A program made the position numbers and the translations under genes. Source: a virus. From it: a stretch of 21,732 bases of DNA. Location: IMG/VR virus record IMGVR_UViG_3300042545_002269, positions 1 through 21,732 of that record; one strand, written 5' to 3'. Shown one piece after another: positions 8,701 through 14,349 of the stretch (its first letter is position 1; each line of letters starts with the position of its first letter). The notes under the pieces are model-generated. The model did no database searches. It was not told the DNA's origin and was given only the letters and a program-made list of their open reading frames with translations.

Positions 8701-10475
8701 GCCAAATTTGCGGTGGTTGCTACCAACACTGCTTCGTGATAGGCCAGGCCTGATGACACCATATTGTCAACATACAACTTAGATGCTGCATCTTGATCTT
8801 GCTCAGGATAAGCTACACCGTTGATGTAGTCATTTGACAATACAATATTACCAGCTGGCGAAAGATTAATGTCACCAGTGACTGTACTAACCGTCAACGC
8901 ACCGCTGGGGTTGGTCAATGTGGCTGTGTTTACATTTCCACCATTGACATTACCTGTGGCACTTACTGTGGTGCCTTGTACCAATGCAGCACTAATTAAA
9001 TTACCACCAGTGACGTTACCTGAGGCCGACACAGTTGCTGAATTAACAGCATTAGTGATATTGGCATTGCCACCTACCAAGTTGCCACTGGCACTGACTG
9101 TAACGCCTTGTAACAATGCTGCACTGATTAAATTTCCACCGTTGACATTGCCACTGGCACTGACAGTGGCAGAATTTACAGCTGAAGTAATGTTGGCATT
9201 GCCACCTACCAAGTTGCCACTGGCACTGACTGTAACGCCTTGTACCAACGCAGAACTTATTACATTACCACCTTCAATGTTACCAGTGCCAGATACAATT
9301 CCGCTGCCAAATAAGACATTTCCGCCTGTGACGTTACCCGAAGCACTGACAGTGGCAGAATTTACTGCCGAAGTAATGTTGGCATTTCCGCCAACCAAGT
9401 TACCACTGGCACTGACAGTAACACCTTCTACTAATGCACTTGATATTACGTTTCCACCGCTGATATTACCTGAAGCACTGACAGTAGCAGAATTTACAGC
9501 TGAAGTAATGTTGGCATTGCCACCTACCAAGTTGCCACTTGCTGATACAGTAACGCCTTCTACCAACGCAGAACTTATTACATTACCACCAGAAATATTT
9601 CCACTGGCACTTACTGTGGCAGAATTTACTGCCGAAGTAATGTTGGCATTTCCGCCAACCAAGTTACCACTTGCTGATACAGTGACACCTTCTACCAACG
9701 CAGAACTTATTACATTACCGCCCAATATGTTACCAGTACCGCTTACAATACCCGACCCGTATAAGACATTGCCACCAGTGATGTTACCGCTTGCCGAAAC
9801 AGTGGCCGAGTTAACAGCTGATGTAATAACAGCATTGCCGCCAACCAAGTTACCACTTGCTGATACAGTGACACCTTGTATCAAAGCTGCACTAATTAAG
9901 TTTCCGCCAGAGACATTGCCAGTAGATGAAACTACACCACCAGTTAATAAATTGCCACCTTGAACATTTCCTGTTACTGTTAAATTACCCACTACATTTC
10001 CAACTGTAATGTTGGCAAAGGTCGTGTCACCAGTGATGTTTGCAGTTTGAGCAAAAAAGTTGCCAACTTTTAAATTGGCAAAACTGGTTACAGTAATGGT
10101 GGTGTTGGAGATTTCGCTGCTGGTAAATACAGCTTCAAATTCTTGTGCGTTTTCTTTCCAAACAAATGCAATGTTTTCACTTGTGCCGCGTTTGCCAATA
10201 AAACCAATGTCAACTGTGGGAGATCCTGTTTGACCAGTGGCCAATACAATAAGCGGATCTTCTACCAATAAATCAATAGTGTCAATGGCAGTGACGTTAC
10301 CTTGAACTGTAAGGTTGCCAGTGATTGTTAAATCTGAGCCGTATGTTAGGTTGTTGGAGATTTTCTGCGAAGTGATCGAATAATTCTGAAGTTTAGCGGC
10401 TGCATTGACACCGTAATATACGTTACCAGAAATTGCATCAGTTATTTGATTGTTATTGATACGGGTAATAGCCAT
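5775..10475 (-). CDS. Giant repetitive tail fibre / adhesin, 1566 aa
   Basis: Very long fibre protein. Residues 1-160 form an N-terminal module (ITGNLTVQGNVT...VEDPLIVLATGQ...IGFIGKRGT) shared with the 205-aa protein at 12362-12979. Residues ~165-520 are a first repeat array, 570-720 a globular domain (HEAVLVATT...TRILVKN...NGIYTW...) like the N-domain of the 620-aa fibre, and 785-1100 a second array. Next come an RP-P..G.VRFNT box (~1180-1210) and an FVGNG.QTEFSL...INGVVQQP..AYSV domain (~1222-1282), both shared with the 352- and 132-aa proteins. The end (~1418-1566) is FNTVFAKATSAQYADLAEMY...VAGVVSTNPSYLMNSG. The arrays consist of 22-residue coils with a GN-x-x-GGN turn, as expected of a beta-solenoid or trimeric beta shaft. 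The start has a GGAGAGAT Shine-Dalgarno and a GGTAAATA octamer upstream. A terminator follows. Receptor binding is inferred from architecture. Confidence 0.9.
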   Translation of the reverse strand: MAITRINNNQITDAISGNVYYGVNAAAKLQNYSITSQKISNNLTYGSDLTITGNLTVQGNVTAIDTIDLLVEDPLIVLATGQTGSPTVDIGFIGKRGTSENIAFVWKENAQEFEAVFTSSEISNTTITVTSFANLKVGNFFAQTANITGDTTFANITVGNVVGNLTVTGNVQGGNLLTGGVVSSTGNVSGGNLISAALIQGVTVSASGNLVGGNAVITSAVNSATVSASGNITGGNVLYGSGIVSGTGNILGGNVISSALVEGVTVSASGNLVGGNANITSAVNSATVSASGNISGGNVISSALVEGVTVSASGNLVGGNANITSAVNSATVSASGNISGGNVISSALVEGVTVSASGNLVGGNANITSAVNSATVSASGNVTGGNVLFGSGIVSGTGNIEGGNVISSALVQGVTVSASGNLVGGNANITSAVNSATVSASGNVNGGNLISAALLQGVTVSASGNLVGGNANITNAVNSATVSASGNVTGGNLISAALVQGTTVSATGNVNGGNVNTATLTNPSGALTVSTVTGDINLSPAGNIVLSNDYINGVAYPEQDQDAASKLYVDNMVSSGLAYHEAVLVATTANLATTTGGTITYAQPNGAGNGIGATITTTGSFNLIDTANVQTLGTRILVKNEGNAVLNGIYTWSNATVIVRSTDADEYGPNSAEELSLNDYFFVSSGNINLGSAYVVDSPTGTITFGTSNIAFAQFSQSQVYSANTSAGLVLVAQTFNAKVDNNTTAFDIGGNIIVKAGANLTTPNIGAATGTSLSVTGSVTGADISATGNLVGGNANITSAVNSATVSASGNISGGNLISAALVQGVTVSASGNLVGGNAVITSAVNSATVSASGNIDGGNVISSALVQGVTLSASGNVSGGNVISSALVQGVTVSASGNLVGGNANITSAVNSATVSASGNINGGNLISAASVEGVTVSASGNLVGGNANITSAVNSATVSASGNVTGGNILFGSGIVSGTGNISGGNVISAALVQGVTVSASGNLVGGNAVITSAVNSATVSASGNINGGNLISAASVEGVTVSASGNLVGGNAVITSAVNSATVSASGNISGGNLNTSAQVVATGNITGGNIITTGQANLGNIRISGDTITGTNGQVLINSAGADVNLIVSGDTIANLLVVDAGSDTVLIGTGTPTTNAALKIGTTNSIIIPVGSTSDRPDVPVTGMVRFNTTADTLEFYDSDSWATAGSVFTVITADEFVGNGVQTEFSLSESSTTAATIVAINGVVQQPTTAYSVSGANLLFTEAPESTDVIDVRLLTTTTTIVGIQNSSGNAVIQGSATAAQFDVTGNLVPTANVTYDLGTTTARWKDLYLSGTSLYLGNVIMKASTGNSIAFFQPDGTTPATIASSSIDTSQIFSGTSSVAVVSSGGNIRANVGGATIVNITSAGIENGQANGVGNIGTATTYFNTVFAKATSAQYADLAEMYEADQIIEPGTVVCFGGSKEVTMCAEDACRRVAGVVSTNPSYLMNSGQTGDHVVPVALQGRVPVKVTGLVRKGDMMVATSNGRARAEADPAVGSVIGKALADFDGQDGVIEVVIGRV
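7176..8123 (-). repeat. Second tandem-repeat array in the 1566-aa fibre (66-bp units)
   Basis: In-frame tandem repeats encoding residues ~785-1100. Fifteen GN-x-x-GGN turns occur, mostly 22 residues (66 bp) apart. Coils of type GNLVGGNA(N/V)ITSAVNSATVSAS often alternate with type GN(I/V)xGGN(V/L)IS.A.V.GVTVSAS, giving a 44-residue (132-bp) higher-order unit. One spacing is 18 residues (FGSGIVSGTGN variant) and the last is 17. Confidence 0.95.
8916..9983 (-). repeat. First tandem-repeat array in the 1566-aa fibre (66-bp units)
   Basis: In-frame tandem repeats encoding residues ~165-520. Seventeen GN-x-x-GGN turns occur with the same 22-residue coil and the 44-residue alternating super-unit. 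Three consecutive super-units (residues ~263-394) are nearly identical in protein sequence. Two spacings are shortened to 18 residues by the (Y/F)GSGIVSGTGN variant; the first spacings (18, 21) are also irregular. DNA copies differ mostly at third positions. Confidence 0.95.
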
Positions 10476-10504
10476 TTATCTCTCCACGCCGGCAGGCAAT
10501 AGAG

Positions 10505-10512
10505 TATTTACC
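10505..10512 (-). promoter_or_regulatory. T4-type late promoter (GGTAAATA)
   Basis: The minus strand reads GGTAAATA in the 76-nt gap between the 352-aa and 1566-aa genes, 29 nt upstream of the latter's ATG with room for its Shine-Dalgarno. It deviates from TATAAATA at the first two positions. Confidence 0.55.
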
Positions 10513-10551
10513 AATTTGATTAGAATATTGTATTGGGGCAGTTAAAAACAG

Positions 10552-11610
10552 TTAGTTGAGATCAATCCAACCACTGCCAGTGTAGCCTTGGAACTTGGTG
10601 CCCGTGGCATTAAACACCATCATTCCCGCAACAGGAGAAGCGATTGCTGCATCTCTAACAGTGCTGTTGGCATAGACTGCCAACTGTATGGCTGTGATTG
10701 CAGAGATATTATTACCAACAATATTTCCAGTTGCAGTGATATTACCAGTGGCATTTATTGTTCTACCGCTGCTGGCTTGCAACGTGATATTACCAGAAGA
10801 GTCAGCTCGAACAATAGCATTTCCGTTGGAATTAGTAATATAATCAGTGCTGCTTACACCTGCCAAAAATCTTATTTGTATAGTATCAGTAACAATCGGA
10901 GTTGTTGTGAATGTAATATCAGTGCCAGCCACTGTGTAATCTATGTCAGGTGTTTGTCCAACACCGTTTACAGTAACCAAAATGCTGGCCGCAGTAGCAG
11001 TTTGATCCAAAGTAAATTGGCTGGCTACTCCGTTGGGATCAATAGTTTGATTAAGAATAGTGGTAGTGCCGCCTGGGATTAATTCATCCCAACCAAACCC
11101 GTCATAAACTTCGGCATAACTGGTGTCGCTATTGAACCTAATTGTGCCGGCAGGCGGGCTAACAGGTCTGTCGCCCTGATCCCCAGCAGGTAATGCCAAT
11201 CCAGAAACTGTATCAATAAAAACTAAACTGTTTCCGGTCGGCGATAATGTAATGTTTCCCGGTGTTACTGATGTTGAAATTGTGGTATTGCTAAAAGTAA
11301 AATTACCAATATTGGCATTTGCAGCCACATTATCTACGTAAATTTTGGTAGCAGCGTCCGAGTTAGCAATCGGCTCCAACAAGTTATTGATATTCACGTT
11401 GCCGGCATCAATGTTACCGACCAGATTAATTGTGACATTTCCCACTGTAAAGTTACCAGCTACTTCAAGAGCAGACGCAGGAGTTGAGGTCAAAATTCCA
11501 ACACGATTGTTATTGACATCAAAGTATATTAAGTTGCCTTGAATGGCCAGATTGGAGCCACGCCGGAGATTGTCTGCCAGTATGTTGCCGGAAATCTTGT
11601 TTATTGCCAT
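10552..11610 (-). CDS. Fibre / virion structural protein, 352 aa
   Basis: Probable fibre component built from the same modules as its neighbours. The N-terminus MAINKISGNILADNLRRGSNLAIQGNL is an attachment-type segment with a GN-rich strand region. SDAATKIYVDN at ~84-93 matches DAASKLYVDN in the 1566-aa fibre. The box GDRPVSPPAGTIRFN...VYDGFGW is at ~146-174. A domain at ~186-250 (VASQFTLDQ...VTVNGVGQTPDIDYTV...DTIQIRFL) recurs in the 1566- and 132-aa proteins. A short GN-turn shaft follows (~285-303), then a last element with MMVFNATGTKFQGYTGSGW. It lacks the YADxAEKY C-terminal domain. The start is supported by an AAAGGACA Shine-Dalgarno and a CATAAATA promoter octamer at 11629-11636. The 1566-aa gene follows 76 nt downstream. 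Exact place in the virion is unknown. Confidence 0.8.
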   Translation of the reverse strand: MAINKISGNILADNLRRGSNLAIQGNLIYFDVNNNRVGILTSTPASALEVAGNFTVGNVTINLVGNIDAGNVNINNLLEPIANSDAATKIYVDNVAANANIGNFTFSNTTISTSVTPGNITLSPTGNSLVFIDTVSGLALPAGDQGDRPVSPPAGTIRFNSDTSYAEVYDGFGWDELIPGGTTTILNQTIDPNGVASQFTLDQTATAASILVTVNGVGQTPDIDYTVAGTDITFTTTPIVTDTIQIRFLAGVSSTDYITNSNGNAIVRADSSGNITLQASSGRTINATGNITATGNIVGNNISAITAIQLAVYANSTVRDAAIASPVAGMMVFNATGTKFQGYTGSGWIDLN

Positions 11611-11628
11611 CGGTTGTCCTTTACTGGA

Positions 11629-11636
11629 TATTTATG
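11629..11636 (-). promoter_or_regulatory. T4-type late promoter (CATAAATA)
   Basis: The minus strand reads CATAAATA, one change from TATAAATA, in the 29-nt gap between the 132-aa and 352-aa genes. It ends 18 nt before the ATG of the 352-aa gene, with the Shine-Dalgarno AAAGGA between. Confidence 0.75.
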
Positions 11637-11639
11637 GCA

Positions 11640-12038
11640 TTAAGTCGAGCTGTGAATTACACTTATGGGTTCACCACTGGGTGGTGCTGATGTAAAAGTA
11701 ATATCAAACCCACCGTCGACTGTGTAAGCTGTTGTAGGGTCTTGATAAATTGATCCAACAAAAACAATAATTTGCGTCGTTTGGCTTTCTACTATACTCA
11801 TGGTAAAAATTGTTGTACTACCGTCGCCTGTAAACGAATCCACAGTATAATCAACAGAACCGGCAGCATTTAGCTCAATAAATTGTGTCCCATTGAAATA
11901 TTCAACCAACCCTGTATCAGTGTTGTATCGTATGAGCCCAAATTTTGGAGACAAAGGGCGTGTGGCAGACCCACCAGCTGGCAACACCACACCAGAGGAT
12001 CCAGATTGTAAACGACGATTTTTTACAAAATATCCCAT
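11640..12038 (-). CDS. Small virion structural protein, 132 aa
   Basis: Probable minor structural or fibre-associated protein. Residues 1-20 (MGYFVKNRRLQSGSSGVVLP) form a basic leader. Residues 27-56 carry the box RPLSPKFGLIRYNTDTG...EYFNGTQF, also found in the 352- and 1566-aa fibres. Residues 63-128 hold the VDSFTGDGSTTIFTM...IYQDPTTAYTV...FDITFTSAPP domain shared with the same two proteins. It therefore looks like a minimal two-module version of the larger fibres. Its ATG overlaps the stop of the 104-aa gene (TAATG at 12036-12040), so the two are translationally coupled. I know of no enzymatic motif in it. Confidence 0.78.
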   Translation of the reverse strand: MGYFVKNRRLQSGSSGVVLPAGGSATRPLSPKFGLIRYNTDTGLVEYFNGTQFIELNAAGSVDYTVDSFTGDGSTTIFTMSIVESQTTQIIVFVGSIYQDPTTAYTVDGGFDITFTSAPPSGEPISVIHSST

Positions 12039-12352
12039 TAGATTGTGGTATAACTGACCACTGTGGTTATGGCGTTGTTGGCATTGGCATTAACTCTGAC
12101 AGTGTCGCCTGTGTCCAACAACAGCTTTTCGCCGCCAGCATACAGTTGATATGTGTCCAATGCTGTCAGCTCAATGCTGGCCAAGATGACGTTGGCATTG
12201 CCAACACTGCCGCCACTGGGTACCACGTATACGTTGGCTGTGACATTACCAGCTGAATAGTTACAAAGGCTCATAAAAGTAATGGCTGTTGCACCTGCAC
12301 TGACATAAACGTTTGATGCTGCGGTAGTTACGTTACCTACGGTAATTGACAT
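12038..12352 (-). CDS. Small virion structural protein, 104 aa
   Basis: A short, Ala/Val/Thr/Asn-rich, almost lysine-free protein with the alternating pattern of an all-beta sandwich. Recognisable pieces are AGATAITFMSLCNYSAGNVTANVYVVPSGG (start ~19) and EKLLLDTGDTVRVNANA (~74-90). The pattern of a strand of small residues, then CN, a short loop, NVYVVPSGG and LDTGDTV resembles small structural proteins encoded beside fibres in T4-like phages of cyanobacteria and other aquatic bacteria. That is recognition by pattern, not by a search. The ATG follows an AAGGAA Shine-Dalgarno located just after the stop of the 205-aa gene, and its stop overlaps the start of the 132-aa gene. The three form one short operon. 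Confidence 0.72.
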   Translation of the reverse strand: MSITVGNVTTAASNVYVSAGATAITFMSLCNYSAGNVTANVYVVPSGGSVGNANVILASIELTALDTYQLYAGGEKLLLDTGDTVRVNANANNAITTVVSYTTI

Positions 12353-12361
12353 GAGTATTCC

Positions 12362-12979
12362 TTAAAATATAATAGCAAAGACAATGGCCTTGCTCTTGCT
12401 GACTAATTCGTCTTCAACTGATGGACTCTTGACATAAAGACCAGTTCCGCCTGATCCTTCAGCATTGTGAAACACAGCCACCGAGTTGGCCACTGCGGTT
12501 GGAACAGTTGCTATGTTACCAAACACTTGATGACCTTGTAACGTGACTCGAGCATTTGCTGTATCAAATGTGTAAGCAGTGTTTCCACCAAATGTGCCGC
12601 CAGCATTGAATTGAATGTCACTGTTGGCACCACCTGGCGGGGTGGTGCCTGTGCCAGTTACAATGTTTGCAAATGTGGAATTATCAGTTGATATTTGCCA
12701 AGCACCCACAGTTACATTGTATCGTAATGATGCAAAAGTATTTGGGCTTGATGTTTGTTGGGCTAAAATTCCAATGTTAGAATAGGTACCTGTGTTGTTT
12801 GCAGCCAGTGTAATAAATGGATCAGTAATTTCCAATTCAGTGCTATTGATATAAGTTATATTTCCTTCGACATCAAGGTTGCCCAGAATACGCAAAGTGT
12901 TGGTAGATACAACAACATCATCTTCGCTGTTGAGAGTGGTAATATAATATGTGCCGTCTATGCGTTTTTGGGTGGCCAT
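12362..12979 (-). CDS. Fibre-related virion protein, 205 aa
   Basis: Structural protein sharing two modules with the large fibres. Residues ~28-100 (LRILGNLDVEGNITYINSTELEITDPFITLAANN...IGILAQQ...ASLRYNVTVGAWQIST) match the N-terminal module of the 1566-aa protein. The segment PPGGANSDIQFNAGGTFGGNTAYTFD (~113-138) matches the NVQFNDAGVFGGNANFTYD segment of the 620-aa fibre. The C-terminus (LVSKSKAIVFAIIF) is a short hydrophobic strand. The protein has attachment and linker modules but no tip domain, so it may be an adaptor or short collar fibre; this is inference. The start has an AAGGAT Shine-Dalgarno and an AATAAATA octamer at 12999-13006, which lies inside the end of the upstream gene. Confidence 0.8.
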   Translation of the reverse strand: MATQKRIDGTYYITTLNSEDDVVVSTNTLRILGNLDVEGNITYINSTELEITDPFITLAANNTGTYSNIGILAQQTSSPNTFASLRYNVTVGAWQISTDNSTFANIVTGTGTTPPGGANSDIQFNAGGTFGGNTAYTFDTANARVTLQGHQVFGNIATVPTAVANSVAVFHNAEGSGGTGLYVKSPSVEDELVSKSKAIVFAIIF

Positions 12980-12981
12980 GT

Positions 12982-13566
12982 TTAGAGATCCTTTGATGTA
13001 TTTATTCGCAAAACAAAGTCCCCAATCGTGATAGATTGTAAATTTGTCAAGGTTCGAAAATCTGGGATATCAGCAGTGGTATCGCCCGAAACCCTTATAA
13101 ATTCCACAGAAGGAAAATCACGTACGACTGTGCTTAATTGTCTAATCCAGTTGCCAGTAAAGGTAGGGTTAGCATCTGCAGATTTGTAAAATTCACTACC
13201 AGCATAAACATTATTAAATTTACCCACCACTGTTGGACCCATGTCAAACCCTAACAAATAAATTTTGCGATTTAAATCCAAGCAAGCAATACCGGCGGCA
13301 ATAGGACCAGAGCTGAATCCGTGATATTGCTTTGGCACTGATTGTGCACCTGATCCTGGACTGGGTCTACGTGTGTAAAATCTATTCTTTTGTGCGTATC
13401 CGCTTTCTTGTATTGTGGTGCTGATGGGGCGGTCAGTAGACACTAACACATGAGGTGTATGAGTACGGTACAAGGCATTACAGCCATAAACTGTGCCTAA
13501 TTTAAGCAAGATATCAACATCGATATGCTGTCGGCTGATGCCGTTTCCTAATACAAAAGCAGTCAT
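12982..13566 (-). CDS. Rossmann-like protein of unknown function, paralogue of the 221-aa protein at 3179-3844
   Basis: 194 aa, function not recognised. It starts directly with a strand and glycine turn TAFVLGNG (2-9), then GTVYGCNALYR (24-34), HVLVSTDRP (39-47), SGPIAAGIACLDL (86-98) and IYLLGFDMG (102-110). The order and spacing parallel the 221-aa protein at the other end of the fibre island. The LGNG...YGCNALYR...D pattern suggests a nucleotide- or nucleotide-sugar-binding fold of the glycosyltransferase/MptE-like kind; no reaction can be assigned. It sits between the MGRP protein gene and the 205-aa fibre-related gene. Its Shine-Dalgarno GGGAGGA lies inside the 3' arm of a terminator-like hairpin (13566-13598), so its expression may be reduced or regulated. 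Confidence 0.75.
   Translation of the reverse strand: MTAFVLGNGISRQHIDVDILLKLGTVYGCNALYRTHTPHVLVSTDRPISTTIQESGYAQKNRFYTRRPSPGSGAQSVPKQYHGFSSGPIAAGIACLDLNRKIYLLGFDMGPTVVGKFNNVYAGSEFYKSADANPTFTGNWIRQLSTVVRDFPSVEFIRVSGDTTADIPDFRTLTNLQSITIGDFVLRINTSKDL
12999..13006 (-). promoter_or_regulatory. T4-type late promoter (AATAAATA)
   Basis: The minus strand reads AATAAATA, one change from TATAAATA, 19 nt before the ATG of the 205-aa gene and within the last codons of the 194-aa gene. It would drive the 205-104-132 aa operon. Confidence 0.7.
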
Positions 13567-13598
13567 AAAAAATCCTCCCAGTATGTAGCTGAGAGGAT
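13566..13598 (-). terminator. Terminator-like hairpin that contains the RBS of the 194-aa gene
   Basis: On the minus strand a 10-bp stem (ATCCTCTCAG with CTGGGAGGAT, one G-T pair; 13589-13598 with 13572-13581) is followed by six T (13566-13571). It lies 18 nt after the stop of the MGRP protein gene. The 3' arm carries GGGAGGA, the Shine-Dalgarno of the next gene, and the T-run touches its ATG. It can act as a terminator, an RBS-hiding hairpin, or both. Confidence 0.8.
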
Positions 13599-13616
13599 CT
13601 CGTGGTAATATAAAAA

Positions 13617-14219
13617 TTACGAAGTGTAGTTTTCTACAATTACCAGACTCAACAAGTTCTGCTGTGTAGCAGTGTTGCCTTGTCCTGTTGTGCCAGACTT
13701 GATTTCTGTGCCTTCGTCTGTGAAGAAGTTGGCTGCATAACGAATGTTCTGCTGTACAAGATTCTGTGCAAAGCCGCCGGCAGCAGCACCACCAACTTCA
13801 CCACCTGTGAAGTCATATGCATACTTGTTTGTGAGCTTGCTGATTAAGACTTCTGAGCTGTCAGCATCTAAGGCAAAGCTGATGTTCATGTTGCCCGCTG
13901 TTAGTGCACCTTGTGCTTCGTTGGCTAACACACAAACGCCTTGCTCACCTGAACTGGCACCTTCGACCAGATACTTTCTTGTGCCTTTTTGGCGAACAAT
14001 CCAACCATCTTCTTCGCTTTGGCCTGTGATGAAAACACGGCATTTGACCACAGGATAAGCTGCTGTAGCAACACCGCCGCCGTTGCCTTCACCACCAACT
14101 ACACCAAGATACTGATCAGTGTTGAATGTGGCTGGGAATACTGGATTAGTTAGCTGATCCCAAGCATTGAAACCAATGTCTTTGGTTGTGGATTTTTTGA
14201 TTTTTAGTGGACGACCCAT
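13617..14219 (-). CDS. MGRP-type virion-associated protein, 200 aa (unknown function)
   Basis: Begins MGRPLKIKKSTTKDIGF, a basic start I associate with proteins encoded near structural genes of T4-like phages from aquatic bacteria; function is not established. The body has short strands (VVKCRVFITGQ..., GWIVRQKGTRKYLVEG ~94-110), a Gly/Ala-rich stretch (GGEVGGAAAGGFAQ) and a Thr/Gln-rich C-terminus ending LSLVIVENYTS. ATG 14219 was preferred over an in-frame start at 14288 because it follows the Shine-Dalgarno AAAGGAAAAG, and the 23 upstream residues look unlike protein start sequence. A CATAAATA octamer 84 nt upstream would give a leader of about 80 nt. A terminator-like hairpin follows the stop. 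A decoration or tail-associated role is possible but not shown. Confidence 0.75.
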   Translation of the reverse strand: MGRPLKIKKSTTKDIGFNAWDQLTNPVFPATFNTDQYLGVVGGEGNGGGVATAAYPVVKCRVFITGQSEEDGWIVRQKGTRKYLVEGASSGEQGVCVLANEAQGALTAGNMNISFALDADSSEVLISKLTNKYAYDFTGGEVGGAAAGGFAQNLVQQNIRYAANFFTDEGTEIKSGTTGQGNTATQQNLLSLVIVENYTS

Positions 14220-14303
14220 TTTTTCTTTTCCTTTAAAAGTTAGGCGTTCTAGGCCTACGCGGTGGGATACCGCATAAAACGCAACCATTGCGTTGTATAG
14301 ATA

Positions 14304-14311
14304 TATTTATG
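14304..14311 (-). promoter_or_regulatory. T4-type late promoter (CATAAATA)
   Basis: The minus strand reads CATAAATA, one change from TATAAATA. It lies in the divergent gap between the MGRP gene and the plus-strand glycosyltransferase gene, 84 nt before the MGRP start codon. Confidence 0.65.
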
Positions 14312-14336
14312 AAATAAATCCGTATCTAATACACAC

Positions 14337-14344
14337 AGTAAATA
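14337..14344 (+). promoter_or_regulatory. Possible late promoter (AGTAAATA) abutting a start codon
   Basis: The plus strand reads AGTAAATA, ending 5 nt before the ATG at 14350. It shares the TAAATA core with the minus-strand sites but differs at the first two positions. It is the only candidate before this isolated plus-strand gene. Similar TAAATA strings occur by chance inside plus-strand genes (for example near 592 and 2839). Confidence 0.4.
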
Positions 14345-14349
14345 TCCGT

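Noticed and set aside
7176-9983. Regularly spaced repeats that could suggest a CRISPR array
   Set aside because: The repeats are contiguous, in frame, 66/132 bp long, with no unique spacers and no palindromic repeat; they encode fibre coils.
10476-10551. Possible terminator after the 352-aa gene (repeated AACTG motifs)
   Set aside because: No stem longer than a few weak base pairs and no following T-run could be built; only the GGTAAATA site is supported.
10588-11082. 164-codon plus-strand ORF rich in Cys, Ser and Ile
   Set aside because: Antisense to the 352-aa fibre, whose modules are shared with its neighbours; composition is not protein-like.
14220-14288. In-frame start at 14288 that would lengthen the MGRP protein to 223 aa
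   Set aside because: No Shine-Dalgarno there; AAAGGAAAAG sits before the ATG at 14219, and the MGRP start is a recurrent pattern.
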